Shown: one piece after another, positions 28,031 to 38,232 of the stretch
Numbering within the stretch: the stretch's first letter is position 1
Layout: each line of letters starts with the position of its first letter
DNA from: Paulinella micropora
Lineage: Eukaryota; Cercozoa; Imbricatea; Euglyphida
Direction: 5' to 3'
Assembly (NCBI GenBank): GCA_009731375.1
Contig: BJOX01000082.1
Location: forward strand, 558,858 to 622,857
Length of the DNA: 64,000 nucleotides
Made by a program: the position numbers and the translations under genes
The notes under the pieces: model-generated
Told to the model about the DNA's origin: nothing
Database searches by the model: none
The model's input: only the letters and a program-made list of their open reading frames with translations

Positions 28031-28097
<67 letters not shown>

Positions 28098-28288
28098 GTG
28101 TATGTTTACATGTTTATCTACAGGTCATGATAGCCATGTGTGCTATCTATCTATCCTATCTATCCTATCCTATCCTATCTATTCTTATCTATTCTTATCT
28201 ATCCTATCTATCCTATCTATCCAGCCTAGCCTAGCCTAGCCTAGCCATCCCATTACATCCTATCCTATCCTATCCTTCCCATCCTATC

Positions 28289-28369
<81 letters not shown>

Positions 28370-28379
28370 CCATCCTATC

Positions 28380-28428
<49 letters not shown>

Positions 28429-29095
28429 GTGTGCGGCAGCTGCCTGAAAGGGTAAGTAGATAGATAGATAGATGGATAGATAGATAGATAGATAGATAGA
28501 TATGTATGTGCAAGCGAATGTGTACGAAGAGTTTCGGTGATGACAACATGCATGTATGTATGTATGTCTGTATGTATGTATGTCTGTCTGTTAGGTATGT
28601 ATGTATGTATGTATGTATGTCTGTCTGTATGTATGTATGTCTGTCTGTCTGTTAGGTATGTATGTATGTATGTATGTATGTCTGTATGTATGTATGTATA
28701 TATGTCTGTCTGTTAGGTATGTATGTATGTATGTCTGTATGTATGTATGTATATATGTCTGTCTGTTAGGTATGTATGTATGCATGTATGTATGTTAGGT
28801 ATGTATGTATGCATGTATGTATGTTAGGTATGTATGTATGCATGTATGTATGTATGTCTGTATGTATGTCTGTCTGTATGTATGTCTGTCCGTATGTCTG
28901 TCTGTTAGGTATTATGTATGTATGTATGTATGTATGGAGCGATGAGTAGACCACTGTTCACAACCTGTTAAATGTATGTATGTATGTATGTATGTATGTA
29001 TGTATATGGAAGCAAAAATAAGCATGAAACTAAGGCTACTTCTACACCGTATGTATGTATGTATGTATGTATGTACGTATGTATGTACCTAATGT
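27466..29095. repeat. (ATGT)n and (ATCT)n tetranucleotide tracts
   Basis: Long runs of ATGT and ATCT/GATA with CCTAT variants. Short non-repeat islands recur: GTTTACATGTTTATCTACAG is present near 27,967 and again near 28,107. The ATCT/GATA strand bias switches at about 28,440. No coding island was recognised on the basis of LRR pattern. Confidence 0.9.
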
Positions 29096-29103
29096 ATGTA
29101 TAC

Positions 29104-29127
29104 CAGACAAATTGTTGTCAAGGGCAT
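29104..29127 (-). CDS. LRR exon-like island, MPLTTICL
   Basis: Minus-strand reading MPLTTICL ends in a GTATAC donor that passes straight into (CATA)n. It begins after AAAACAG. It is a variant of the MPLTTLNLSG island at 29,748. At 24 nt it encodes only the core strand of an LRR. Confidence 0.35.
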
Positions 29128-29194
29128 CTGTTTTGCATGTATGTAAATTGCGAGTTTCGGGTGTGAAAGTGCCACCACAGGCCGTTCTTTTCAG

Positions 29195-29295
29195 GCCGCA
29201 ACAAAAAGGCAGCAGTGAGCCAGTAGAGGGACAAAAAGGCAGTAGTGAGGCAGTAGAGGGACAAAAGGCAGTAGTGAGGCAGCAGTGGCCCAGAA
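29195..29295. repeat. GGCAGTAGTGAGGCAGTAGAG minisatellite, small array
   Basis: About three units of roughly 30 bp built from GACAAAAAGGCAG and AGTGAGGCAGTAGAG. The same unit forms a larger array near 41,850-42,140. Confidence 0.8.
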
Positions 29296-29359
29296 AAATG
29301 GCACCCAAAACCGAGAATTTAGGTGTGATGTAGAACATCGGATACAAGCGAAGACGAAT

Positions 29360-29560
29360 AAGCAAGCAAGCAATACAGGTAAGCAAGGAAGGCAGGCAAG
29401 CAAGGCAGGCAGGCAGGCAAGCATGGCAGGCAGGCAGGCAGGCAAGCAAGGCAGGCAGGCAAGCAAGTAAGCAAGCCAGGCAGGCAAGCAAGGCAGGCAG
29501 GCAGGCAGGCAGGGAAACAAAGGAAAGCAAAGCAAAGCAGGCGATAGAGAGCACAGCAAG
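29360..29560. repeat. (AGGC)n/(AAGC)n array
   Basis: Tetranucleotide AGGC repeats with AAGC variants. No gene is present. Confidence 0.9.
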
Positions 29561-29597
29561 CAAGCAAAGAAAAAGCAGGGGATAGAGAAGGACTGAC

Positions 29598-29640
29598 CCT
29601 GTGAAGGCTGTGCGACCACTTCTCATAAGACAGTGGCAGC
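29598..29640 (-). CDS. LRR exon-like island, LPLSYEKWSHSLHR
   Basis: On the minus strand a TTTAG acceptor-like end precedes the reading LPLSYEKWSHSLHR, followed by a GTCAGT donor-like end. The 43-nt length does not preserve frame by itself. It is grouped with the LRR islands because of the LPL core and its setting. Confidence 0.35.
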
Positions 29641-29747
29641 CTAAATGCATGTATGTATGTATGCATGTATGTATGTATGCATGTAGGGGGTATACCAAGT
29701 AAATTGTTTATGTATGTATGTATGTATGTAATGTTATGTATGTATAC

Positions 29748-29775
29748 CAGACAAGTTGAGTGTTGTCAAGGGCAT
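29748..29775 (-). CDS. LRR exon-like island, MPLTTLNLSG
   Basis: A 28-nt minus-strand reading MPLTTLNLSG, with an AAAACAG acceptor-like end and a GTATAC donor that opens the (CATA)n tract. The same peptide with K for T continues as part of a longer island at 30,297. The LxxLNLSG strand is a standard LRR core. Confidence 0.5.
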
Positions 29776-29849
29776 CTGTTTTGTATGTATGTATGTATGT
29801 TATGTTATGTTATATTATGTTATGTTATGTAATGTATGTACACCAGATA

Positions 29850-30295
29850 AATTTCTCTCTCTCTCTTTCTCTCTCTCTCTCTTTCTCTTTCTTGAGCGTT
29901 TTCAGCGGCATCTGTTTTGTATGTATTTATGTATGTACGTATGTATGTTATGTTATGTATGTACACCAGATAAATTCTCTCTCTCTCTCTCTCCCCCTTT
30001 CTTTCTTTCTCTCTCTTCTTTCTCTTTCTTAAGCGTTTTCAGCGGCATCTGTTTTGTATGTATGTATGTATGTATGTAATGTAATGTTATGTTATGTATG
30101 TGCACCAGATAAATCTCTCTCTCTCTCTCGGTTTCTTTCTTTCTTTCTCTCTCTCTTCTTTCTCTTTCTTGAGCGTTTTCAGCGGCATCTGTTTTGTATG
30201 TATGTATGTATGATATGTTATGTTATGTTATGTTATTGTAATATAATGTAATGTAAATGTAAATGTAAATGTAAATGTAATGTAATGTATATATA
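29850..30295. repeat. CT-rich and (TTATG)n repeats with three partial LRR copies
   Basis: Three near-identical units of about 140 bp, each with CT-rich sequence, CTTGAGCGTTTTCAGCGGCA and (TATG)n. On the minus strand the shared core near 29,892, 30,032 and 30,171 reads QMPLKTLK and then runs into AG-rich repeat with no donor. These are truncated copies of the 29,748 island. Confidence 0.7.
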
Positions 30296-30296
30296 C

Positions 30297-30375
30297 CAGA
30301 CAAGTTGAGTGTTTTCAGAGGCATCTGTTTTAGATACCACAATACCTCCAACGTGATGTTAGTGTCTGCAAGGTC
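30297..30375 (-). CDS. LRR exon-like island, DLADTNIT...MPLKTLNLSG
   Basis: A 79-nt minus-strand island between CACAG and GTATAT. It reads DLADTNITLEVLWYLKQ and continues MPLKTLNLSG, a complete LRR with both the ascending T-N-I-T segment and the L-x-L-x-x strand. It joins in one reading frame two segments found separately in neighbouring islands, which links them as parts of one repeat family. It starts in phase 0 and ends in phase 1. Confidence 0.55.
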
Positions 30376-30471
30376 CTGTGTATATAGATATAGATAGATG
30401 GATAGATTGGATATATAACTTACCCGGAAGGGGAGACATTATGTGAGGTAGATAGATAGATAGATATAGAG

Positions 30472-30504
<33 letters not shown>

Positions 30505-30509
30505 TATAC

Positions 30510-30713
30510 AATGCATCCAAGGTGATGTTGGTGTCCGCGAGGTCCTGTGTATGTATGTATGTACGTACGTATGTATGTATGTATGTATGTATGTATGTAT
30601 GTTATATACAATGCATCGAAGGTGATGTTGGTGTCTGCAAGGTCCTGTATATGTATGTATGTATGTATGTATGTTTTTAATACATGCAAGGTGATGTTTG
30701 TGTCCGCGAGGTC
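30510..30713 (-). CDS. Three tandem half-LRR islands, DLADTNITLDAL
   Basis: Islands at 30,510-30,544, 30,610-30,644 and about 30,679-30,713 read DLADTNITLDAL, DLADTNITFDAL and DLADTNITLHVL on the minus strand. Each is 35 nt, between ACAG and GTATAT (the third has a degraded end), separated only by (CATA)n. They copy the first half of the 30,297 island and look like an exon amplified along with its microsatellite. Confidence 0.5.
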
Positions 30714-30819
30714 CTGTATATGTATGTATGTATGTATATGTGTGTGTGTGTGTGTATGTATGTATGCATGTACCAGATGCTGAATGGCAGATCCCACCAA
30801 CGCTGCGACTCCCTACGTT

Positions 30820-31169
30820 ATATGTATGTGTGTATGTATGTATGTATAGGTAGGTAGGTAGGTAGGTAGGTAGGTAGATAGATAGACATATAAAGAGATA
30901 GATAGATAGATAGAAAGATAGATAGATAGATATAGATAGATGGACAAAGAGATACAGAGAGACAAACAGTATCTGTCTACCACATATAAAGGAAAACATG
31001 AATGAATGGATGAATGATTAGGTAACACAAATGAGTAAACAAGTAAATGTTTGAATAAAATAAATAAATAAATAAATAAATAAATAAATCTCGAAATACA
31101 CAAATAAAAACAAATCAAACCAAAAACAACCAAAGAAACAAACCAACAAACCAAACTGTATACACACAG

Positions 31170-31227
<58 letters not shown>

Positions 31228-31934
31228 GTATATATATGTAGTATGTACATACCTTGTCTGTGATCTGCTTACACATCGCCAGGTTCAGACTCTACATACA
31301 TACATACATACATACAAACCATACAAACCATTTACATAATACCATACATACATGCACACATACCATACATACATACCATACCACACCACACCACACACCA
31401 CACCATACCATACATACATGCATGCATGCATGCATACATACATACATACATACACACACAAACCATACAAACATTTACATACATACAAACCATACATACA
31501 TACATACATACAAACCATACAAACTATTAACATACCTACATACCATACATACATGCACACATACCATACATACATACATACATGCATACATACATACATA
31601 CCATACATACATACATACCATACATACATACATACATACCATACATACATACCATACATACCATACATACCATACGTACATACATACATACCATACATCC
31701 ATACATACAATACATGCCATACATACATACATACACATACATACATAATACATACATACATACATACCATACGTACATACATACATATCATACATCCATA
31801 CATACCATACATGCCATACATACATACATTACACATACATTACACATACATACATACATACATACATACATACCTACATACATATCTACATACATACCTA
31901 CATACGCACCTACATACTCACCTACATACATACC

Positions 31935-31966
<32 letters not shown>

Positions 31967-32055
31967 CATACGCATACATACATACATGCATACATACATA
32001 CATGCATGCATACATACATACATAATCTATCTATCTATTTATCTATCTATCTATC
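30820..32055. repeat. GATA, AAAT, TA and (CATA)n tracts
   Basis: GATA/GGTA repeats, a short AAAT run, CA/TA dinucleotides and about 750 bp of (CATA)n with CCATA variants. No island with LRR pattern was found here. Confidence 0.85.
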
Positions 32056-32058
32056 TAC

Positions 32059-32109
32059 CTTGAGAGAAGGAAAAATCTTTAATGAAGGTCTCCAGGTTGA
32101 TATCAGTGA
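32059..32109 (-). pseudogene. Frameshifted copy of the 75-nt LRR exon
   Basis: Minus-strand copy of the 33,038-33,112 island, with the same CAAG/GTAGAT end but one extra T in the run before TCCTTCTC, which shifts the frame. The acceptor side is also lost. A second copy with the same extra base lies at 32,844-32,893. Confidence 0.55.
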
Positions 32110-32131
32110 TAGATAGATAGATAGATAGATG

Positions 32132-32709
32132 AGATATCGACTAATGTCAGAAAAAAGGAGCTGCTGATTTCGTCAACCAAGGAAGTCTGTGGGTAAAGTA
32201 TTAACCCGATGCCCAGCTAAGCCGTGATGTTTGCACGGAAGGGACTGACACAGGCGATACCAAACCTCCCTAGTACCAGGCGGGGCCAGGGCTCGTTCCA
32301 TAAGCGCCCCTTGCAGAACGAGCTCCCACCTCCATTACAGAGGACCCAGTAAGCAGATGGAGTTTCGAGACTGTTCGACAGTCTAGTATAAACCGACAGA
32401 GCACTGTGGGTTTTATTCCGGGCTCAACAAGCGAGAAAGGGCACCCTGAGGGAACAGGATTGTGCTTCCCGTCGCTATTTCGGCATGTGACTTATAGGCG
32501 TATGGCTAGGCACACATAAGGCACCCCACCACGGGCCCAGCACACCCACACCATCCCCTAATTCTCTGTCTGTCGACAGATGGCACCCATTTCAAAAAAA
32601 CCAAGCCCAAGGGAGGGTCAGTGACACCTCAAGTGGCCTTGGTTCGCTCCGTGGAGTAAGTGATGAGATCAACTGATGAAATATCGACTCATGTCAGAAA
32701 AAAGGAGCT
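32132..32709. mobile_element. 580-bp block with 30-bp terminal direct repeats
   Basis: Non-repetitive DNA embedded in GATA repeats and bounded by ATATCGACTAATGTCAGAAA-type sequences of about 30 bp at each end, differing at a couple of positions. The interior contains no long ORF. It could be a SINE or other non-autonomous insertion with a long target duplication, or a segment duplicated at its edges. The class is not recognised. Confidence 0.45.
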
Positions 32710-32803
32710 AGATAGATAGATCGATAGATAGATAGATGGATAGATAGATATGTAGATACACACCTATTACCTACATATCATACGTACATACATACCTACA
32801 TTC

Positions 32804-32842
<39 letters not shown>

Positions 32843-32843
32843 C

Positions 32844-32893
32844 CTTGAGAGAAGGAAAAATCTTTAATGAAGGCCTCCAGTATGGTATCAGTA
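32844..32893 (-). pseudogene. Second frameshifted copy of the 75-nt LRR exon
   Basis: Same donor end and same extra T as the copy near 32,060, with AT-rich and GATA repeats replacing the acceptor side. Confidence 0.5.
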
Positions 32894-32927
<34 letters not shown>

Positions 32928-33037
32928 GGACAGATAGGCAGATAGATAGATAGATAGATACACACCTATTACCTACATATCATACGTACTTACATAGCTA
33001 CATTCCTATCTATTTATCTATCTATCTATCTATCTAC

Positions 33038-33111
33038 CTTGAGAGAAGGAAAATCTTTGATGAAGGCCTCAAGGTTGCCATCAGTAATAGAGGTACGTTC
33101 AAGATTGAGCT

Positions 33112-33112
<1 letters not shown>
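33038..33112 (-). CDS. Complete one-LRR exon, [11 protein letters not shown]...DFPSLK
   Basis: This is the clearest island. On the minus strand a TATATAG acceptor precedes 75 nt reading [20 protein letters not shown] then FPSLK, followed by a CAAG/GTAGAT donor. It is 25 codons, phase 0 at both ends, so it could be skipped or duplicated without breaking the frame. It has the full LRR pattern of L-x-L-x-x-T-x-I-T-D and a following helix. The upstream intron is (TA)n and the downstream intron is (GATA)n. Confidence 0.65.
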
Positions 33113-33148
<36 letters not shown>

Positions 33149-33153
<5 letters not shown>

Positions 33154-33181
33154 TAATAGAGGTACGTTCCAGATTGAGCTC
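33149..33181 (-). CDS. Partial LRR island, [11 protein letters not shown]
   Basis: A second copy of the 5' half of the preceding island, with the same TATAG acceptor type, passing into (TA)n with no donor. Confidence 0.4.
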
Positions 33182-33448
33182 CTATATATATATATATACA
33201 TATATATATGTATGTACATATATATATATATGTATATGTATATATATATGTATATGTATATATATATATATCTATATCTAATATCTATATCTATATCTTT
33301 ATCTATGTACATATATATATGTATAATATTATGTATGTATATATATGTATGTATATTATATATATATATATAATATGTATGTATGTATGTATACATGTAT
33401 GCATGTATGTATATATGTATGTATGTATATATGTATGTATGTATGGTA
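33182..33448. repeat. (TA)n and (TATG)n tract
   Basis: Dinucleotide and tetranucleotide repeats between LRR islands. Confidence 0.9.
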
Positions 33449-33670
33449 TCAAATAGAGGTAGGTTCAAGATGTTGATCTCCTGTATGTATGTATGGCATC
33501 AGTAATAGAGGTACGTTCAAGAGTGAGCTCCTGTATGTATGTATGAGTGTATGTATGTAAGTAAGTACGTATGTATGTATGTATGCATGTATGTATGTAT
33601 GCATGTATGTATGTATGCATGTATGTATGCATGTATGTCCAGTAACAGAGGTACGTTCAAGATTGAGCTC
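33449..33670 (-). CDS. Three partial LRR islands of the [11 protein letters not shown] type
   Basis: Islands ending at 33,480, 33,530 and 33,670 read [24 protein letters not shown] and [11 protein letters not shown] on the minus strand. Each follows an ATACAG acceptor and then runs into (CATA)n. They are diverged copies of the 33,038 island's first half. Confidence 0.45.
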   Translation of the reverse strand, partial: ELNLERTSVTGHTCIHTCIHTYMHTYIHAYIHTYVLTYIHTLIHTYRSSLLNVPLLLMPYIHTGDQHLEPTSI

Positions 33671-33714
33671 CTGTATGTATGTGTGAATGTATGTATGTAT
33701 GTATGCATGTATAC

Positions 33715-33752
33715 CTCAATGGGAAGTCCCCTCAGGTAAGCAAAGCCAGTAC
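33715..33752 (-). CDS. LRR exon-like island, TGFAYLRGLPIE
   Basis: 38 nt between CGAAG and GTATAC on the minus strand, reading TGFAYLRGLPIE. LPIE corresponds to the MPLK/MPLE element of the other islands. It ends in phase 0 and the islands that follow on this strand begin in phase 0 with ELNLE, so splicing would give a continuous LRR. Confidence 0.5.
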
Positions 33753-33816
33753 CTTCGAATACATACATACATACGTACATACGTACATACATACATACAT
33801 ACATGCATACATTTAT

Positions 33817-33855
<39 letters not shown>

Positions 33856-34002
33856 TAGATACATAGATAGATAGACAGATAGACAGATAGACACTAGACA
33901 AATAGATAGACAGATAGATAGATATTTTGATAGATATTTGTTAGATAGATAGACAGATAGATAGATAGGTAGATTGATATCTAGATAGATAGACCAGTGA
34001 AA

Positions 34003-34027
34003 TGGATGCAACAGCACAGCTTGAGCA
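34003..34027 (-). CDS. Partial LRR island, LKVLKLCC
   Basis: A truncated copy of the 34,146 island: same donor end, with the 5' half replaced by GATA repeat. Confidence 0.4.
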
Positions 34028-34145
34028 CTTTAAGTGATAGATAGATAGATAGATAGGTAGGTAGGTAGATAGGTAGATAGATAGATTATAGATAGATAGA
34101 TAGGTAGATAGACAGATAGACAGATAGGTAGATAGATAGATAGAC

Positions 34146-34217
34146 CAGTGAAATGGATGCAACAGCACAGCTTGAGCACTTTAAGTGGCATCCCTTGCAA
34201 GTGACTCAGCCCTTCGT
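34146..34217 (-). CDS. Complete one-LRR exon, DEGLSHLQGMPLKVLKL
   Basis: 72 nt on the minus strand between ATTAG and GTCTAT, phase 1 at both ends, i.e. exactly 24 codons. It reads EGLSHLQGMPLKVLKLCCCI then HFTG, a textbook RNI/cysteine-type LRR with E-G-L-x-x-L-x-x-M-P-L-K-x-L-x-L. The donor opens a (GATA)n intron. Its half copy lies 120 bp further along. Confidence 0.65.
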
Positions 34218-34219
34218 CT

Positions 34220-34600
<381 letters not shown>

Positions 34601-34604
34601 CATG

Positions 34605-34690
<86 letters not shown>

Positions 34691-34749
34691 CCTGTCTGTC
34701 GATCTGTTTGTCTTTCAAAATACTTATTTAATAACAGTGGCTTACCCGA

Positions 34750-34799
<50 letters not shown>

Positions 34800-34808
34800 C
34801 CTACCTAC

Positions 34809-34871
<63 letters not shown>

Positions 34872-34916
34872 CTTACCTATCTACTTACCTAGCTAGCTAG
34901 CTAGCTAGCTAGTTAG

Positions 34917-34999
<83 letters not shown>

Positions 35000-35000
35000 G
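34601..35000. repeat. (ATCT)n tetranucleotide array
   Basis: Long ATCT runs with CTAC and GCTA variants. It forms the presumed intron next to the island at 35,003. Confidence 0.95.
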
Positions 35001-35002
35001 AC

Positions 35003-35071
35003 CTGTGATGTTAGTGTGTTGTAAGTTAAGTTCCTCCAGTGGCATTCCAGCCAGAACAGCTAGCCCCGTGT
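35003..35071 (-). CDS. Complete one-LRR exon, TGLAVLAGMPLEELNL
   Basis: 69 nt on the minus strand between ATTAG and GTCTAG, phase 1 at both ends, 23 codons. It reads TGLAVLAGMPLEELNLQHTN then ITG. It shares the L-x-x-M-P-L-E-x-L-x-L and T-N-I-T elements with the islands at 34,146 and 30,297, and has the same phase as the former, so the two could be neighbouring exons of one gene. Confidence 0.65.
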
Positions 35072-35248
35072 CTAATACACATAGATAGATAAATAGATAG
35101 ATAGATAAATAGATAGATAGACAGATAGATAGATAGATACAAAAGGGCATACGTTACGTACTGTTTTCTTGCCAATCAGTTTGTTTCCCGTGTTGCGCGG
35201 TTTGGAGACGATAACGAAATAAGATAGATAGATAGATAGGACATAAAA

Positions 35249-35395
35249 TAGTATATTATGCGGCTAAGCCACAAATTTTGACGTGTTTGCGGGCGAGCTG
35301 GGCCGGCGAGCCCGCAAAACACGTCGGCATTGCCGCGCCGCATTAATGTAGTTTTATCGGGAACCTGGCCACATTTTGTAAAGGTGAATGATAAG
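35249..35395 (+). mobile_element. Two-hairpin element, copy 1
   Basis: Begins TAGTATATTATGCGGCTA and ends with a TTTATCGG...CCTGGCC...GGTGAATGATAA hairpin. A GC-rich inverted repeat (GTTTGCGGGCGAGC against GCCGGCGAGCCCGC) occupies the middle. It is the most diverged copy. No terminal inverted repeat or ORF is present. Confidence 0.75.
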
Positions 35396-36090
35396 GGGTA
35401 ATGTTATGTTATGTTATGTTAGCTCCTCCAGAGGTATGTTATGTTATGTTATGTAATGTTATGTTAATAATGTTATCAAGTTATGTTATGTTATGTTATG
35501 TTAAGTCAAGTCATGTTATGTTTTGTAATGTTATGTCATGTTATGTTAATAATGTTATGCTATGTCTATGTTATGTTATGTTATGTCAATAATGTTATGT
35601 TATGTCAAGTTATGTTATGTTATGTTATGTCATGTTATGTCAAGTTATGTTATGTTATGTTATGTTATTCATGTTATGTTATGTCATGTTATGTCAAGTT
35701 ATGTTATGTTATGTTATGTTATGTCAAGTCAAGTTATGTTATGTTATGTTATGTCATGTTATGTCAAGTTATGTTATGTTATGTTATGTTATGTCAAGTT
35801 ATGCCAAGTTATGTTATGTTAATAATGTTATGTTATATTATGTTATGTTAATAATGTTATGTTATGTCATGTTATGTCAAGTTATGTCAAGTTATGTTAT
35901 GTCAAGTTATGTTATGTTATGTCAATAATATTATTTTAATAATATTATGTTATGTTATGTTATGTTATGTCATGTTATGTTATGTCATGTTATGTTATGT
36001 TATGTCATGTTAATAATGTTATGTTAATAATATTATGTTATGTTATGTTGTTATATTATGTTATGTTACGTTGTGTTATGTTATGTTAGC
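35396..36090. repeat. (TTATG)n pentanucleotide array
   Basis: About 690 bp of TTATG units with CAAG and AATAA variants. A small LRR remnant (minus-strand PLEEL, near 35,425) sits inside, similar to the island at 35,003. Further remnants near 36,107 and 36,145 keep a TTTAG acceptor and TDLAG. Confidence 0.9.
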
Positions 36091-36199
36091 CGGCCCGAAG
36101 GTATCTATGTATGTATGTATGTATGTATGTTATGATACGTTAGCCGGCTAAGTCCGTGTCTAAACACATTTATGTATGTATCTATGTACTATATGTATG

Positions 36200-36684
36200 A
36201 GTCTGTATGTGTGTATGCATGTCCCTCCAACACACACACACACACACTTTCGCGCTCTCTCTCTCTCATATGACCATGACTCCAAGCGCTTCGTTCTCAG
36301 CTCTTCCTTGTTGCTATCGCATTTTTAAAAAAACCAAATCCCCCCCCCCCTTCACTACTGCCTTTTTGTCCCCACCACTGCCTCTTTTTTTCCCACCCAC
36401 TGCCCCAATACTGCCTTTTGATCCATCTACAACCACTCTACTTGCCCCCCCCNNNNNNNNNNNNNNNNNNNNNNNNNNNNNNNNNNNNNNNNNNNNNNNN
36501 NNNNNNNNNNNNNNNNNNNNNNNNNNNNNNNNNNNNNNNNNNNNNNNNNNNNNNNNNNNNNNNNNNNNNNNNNNNNNNNNNNNNNNNNNNNNNNNNNNNN
36601 NNNNNNNNNNNNNNNNNNNNNNNNNNNNNNNNNNNNCCCCCCCCCCCCCCCCTTTTTTTTTCCTCCCTCGCCAAGCACCTCTGG

Positions 36685-36749
<65 letters not shown>

Positions 36750-36840
36750 GTCTGTCTGTCTATCTATCGATCTATCTATCTAACCTAACCTAACCTACCT
36801 ACCAACCAACATATATCTACCTACCCTACCCATCTATCTT
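36200..36840. repeat. CA/CT, poly-C with 184-base gap, and (ATCT)n
   Basis: Low-complexity DNA with a C-run on each side of an assembly gap (36,453-36,636), then (ATCT)n and a short CTAAC/CTACC patch. No gene is present. Confidence 0.9.
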
Positions 36841-36992
36841 TTTATCGGTCACCTCCACAAAATGTGGTCAGGATACCGATAAAACTACATATGCGGCGCG
36901 CCAAATTGGACGCGTTTTGCGGGCTCGCCGGCCCGGCTCCGGCTCGCCCGCAAAACACGTCAAATTTGTGGCTAGCCGTATAATATACTAAT
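36840..36992 (-). mobile_element. Two-hairpin element, copy 2 (inverted)
   Basis: The same element as at 35,249, in reverse orientation. The terminal hairpin is TTTATCGGTCACCTCCACA paired with the downstream TGTGGTCAGGATACCGATAA, and the central GC-rich hairpin is intact. Confidence 0.8.
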
Positions 36993-37015
36993 ATTTACCT
37001 GTAATATTTCTACAC

Positions 37016-37067
37016 CAGCGAAGGTTGAGCTTCTTGAGTGTGTGTACTCCCCTCAAGCTTGTCAGCC
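37016..37067 (-). CDS. LRR exon-like island, [16 protein letters not shown]
   Basis: 52 nt on the minus strand between TATAAG and GTGTAG, reading [17 protein letters not shown] second copy at about 37,202-37,247 keeps the acceptor and most of the coding part but is cut on the donor side by GATA repeat. Confidence 0.5.
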
Positions 37068-37199
37068 CTTATAACAAATAGTGAGAATAATAGATAGATA
37101 GAGATATAGACAGATAGATAGATAGATAGGTAGGTAGGTAGGTAGATATTTAGATAGATAGATAGATAGGTAGGTAGGTAGGTAGGTAGATAGATAGAT

Positions 37200-37260
37200 A
37201 GAAGGTTGAGCTTCTTGAGTGTGTGTACTCCCCTCAAGCTTGTCAGCCCTTATAACAAAC
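37200..37260 (-). pseudogene. Partial duplicate of the [15 protein letters not shown] island
   Basis: Identical over its length to the island at 37,016 on its acceptor side; the donor side is replaced by a GATA/GGTA tract. Confidence 0.5.
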
Positions 37261-37265
37261 ATTGC

Positions 37266-37305
<40 letters not shown>

Positions 37306-37535
37306 GTTGAGAATCAGTGGGAAAAAGCCACACTACAGCGACCAGCAGCAGTTAAGAGCAGCAATGACAACAACAACAACGACGACAGCAGCACCAGCAA
37401 CAACAACAACAACAGCAGCAGCAACAACAACAACAGCAGCAGCAACAGCAAAGCAACAGCAACAACAACAACAACAGCTGCAATCCAACACCACCACCAC
37501 CACCACCACCACCAACAACAACAAAACAACAAGAC
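37260..37535. repeat. (GA)n and CAA/CAG trinucleotide-rich tract
   Basis: GA repeats, then CAA, CAG and CAC triplets. Long polar homopolymer frames here are artefacts. On the minus strand this would be the intron following the island at 37,536. Confidence 0.85.
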
Positions 37536-37601
37536 CTGCATCAGTAAGGCGCGTTTCAAACAAATTGAGGTCCTCGATTTGAGACGATGGGCCACCCATG
37601 C
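37536..37601 (-). CDS. Complete LRR exon, QIEDLNLFETRLTDAG
   Basis: 66 nt on the minus strand between ATGTAG and GTCTTG, phase 1 at both ends, 22 codons. It reads MGGPSSQIEDLNLFETRLTD then AG. The I-E-D-L-N-L-x-x-T-x-L-T-D-A-G core is standard for LRR proteins. The downstream intron is a CAA/CAG triplet tract. Confidence 0.6.
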
Positions 37602-37852
37602 CTACATCAACAGATAGATAGAAAGATGGGTAGGTAGGTAGGCAGGCAGAAAGAAAGAAAGAAAGAAAGATAGATAGGTAGGTAGGTAGATAGGTGGAAA
37701 CAGATTAGTCTGTTGTGCTTTTTACAAAAGGCAGAATCAGATAGATGAACAGATAGAAAGATAGATAGATAGATAGATAGAGAGAGAGATGGAGAGAGAG
37801 AGAGAGAGATGGAGAGAGAGAGAGAGAAAGAGAGAAACACAGACTGGCAGAA

Positions 37853-38000
37853 TAGTCTATTATGCGGCTAGCAACGAATTTGACGTGTTTTGCGGGCGAG
37901 CTGGAGCCGGGCCGGCGAGCCCGCAAAACACGTCAAATTTGGCGCGCCGTATGTGTAGTTTTATCGGTAACCTGACCACATTTTATGGAGGTGACCGATA
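37853..38000 (+). mobile_element. Two-hairpin element, copy 3
   Basis: Starts TAGTCTATTATGCGGCTA and ends GGTGACCGATA, with both hairpins recognisable. The 210-bp element at 38,006 follows immediately. Confidence 0.8.
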
Positions 38001-38005
38001 CAAAT

Positions 38006-38220
38006 GAGAAGTTTCTATTTCTTAAGTACAACGAACAACGACTAGCGCTTTGATCTCAGTCAGTACTTGCATCTACAACCTGTGTTATGACTTATTAGAA
38101 AGCTCTTGATGCGAGCTTCCAAACGAGCCACTACACAAGCCACAAAGATCAGCAACCGGCTGAGAACGAAACGTTGAAGTCATTTGCTGATTGTGGTTAA
38201 GTACAAGGAACTTTCTCATT
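38006..38220. mobile_element. 210-bp inverted-repeat element, copy 1
   Basis: Begins GAGAAGTT and ends GGAACTTTCTC, a short imperfect terminal inverted repeat, with TTAAGTACAA near both ends. The interior (CTTTGATCTCAGTCAGTA, AAACGAGCCACTACACAAGC) matches the copy at 48,363 with a few substitutions and indels. No ORF is present. It is MITE-like. Confidence 0.65.
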
Positions 38221-38232
38221 TAGAGCATTTAC

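Noticed and set aside
31285-32116. Frames of more than 140 codons made of MYVC, HTYI or similar units
   Set aside because: Tetranucleotide arrays with no stop in any frame generate these on both strands; the composition is purely periodic.
35396-36090. Telomere-like or CRISPR-like array
   Set aside because: The units are 5 bp with no spacers; it is a simple pentanucleotide satellite.
37262-37617. Gln/Asn/Thr-rich coding region
   Set aside because: CAA/CAG/CAC triplets give polar homopolymers in every frame; only the 66-nt minus-strand LRR island at its edge has a protein-like pattern.
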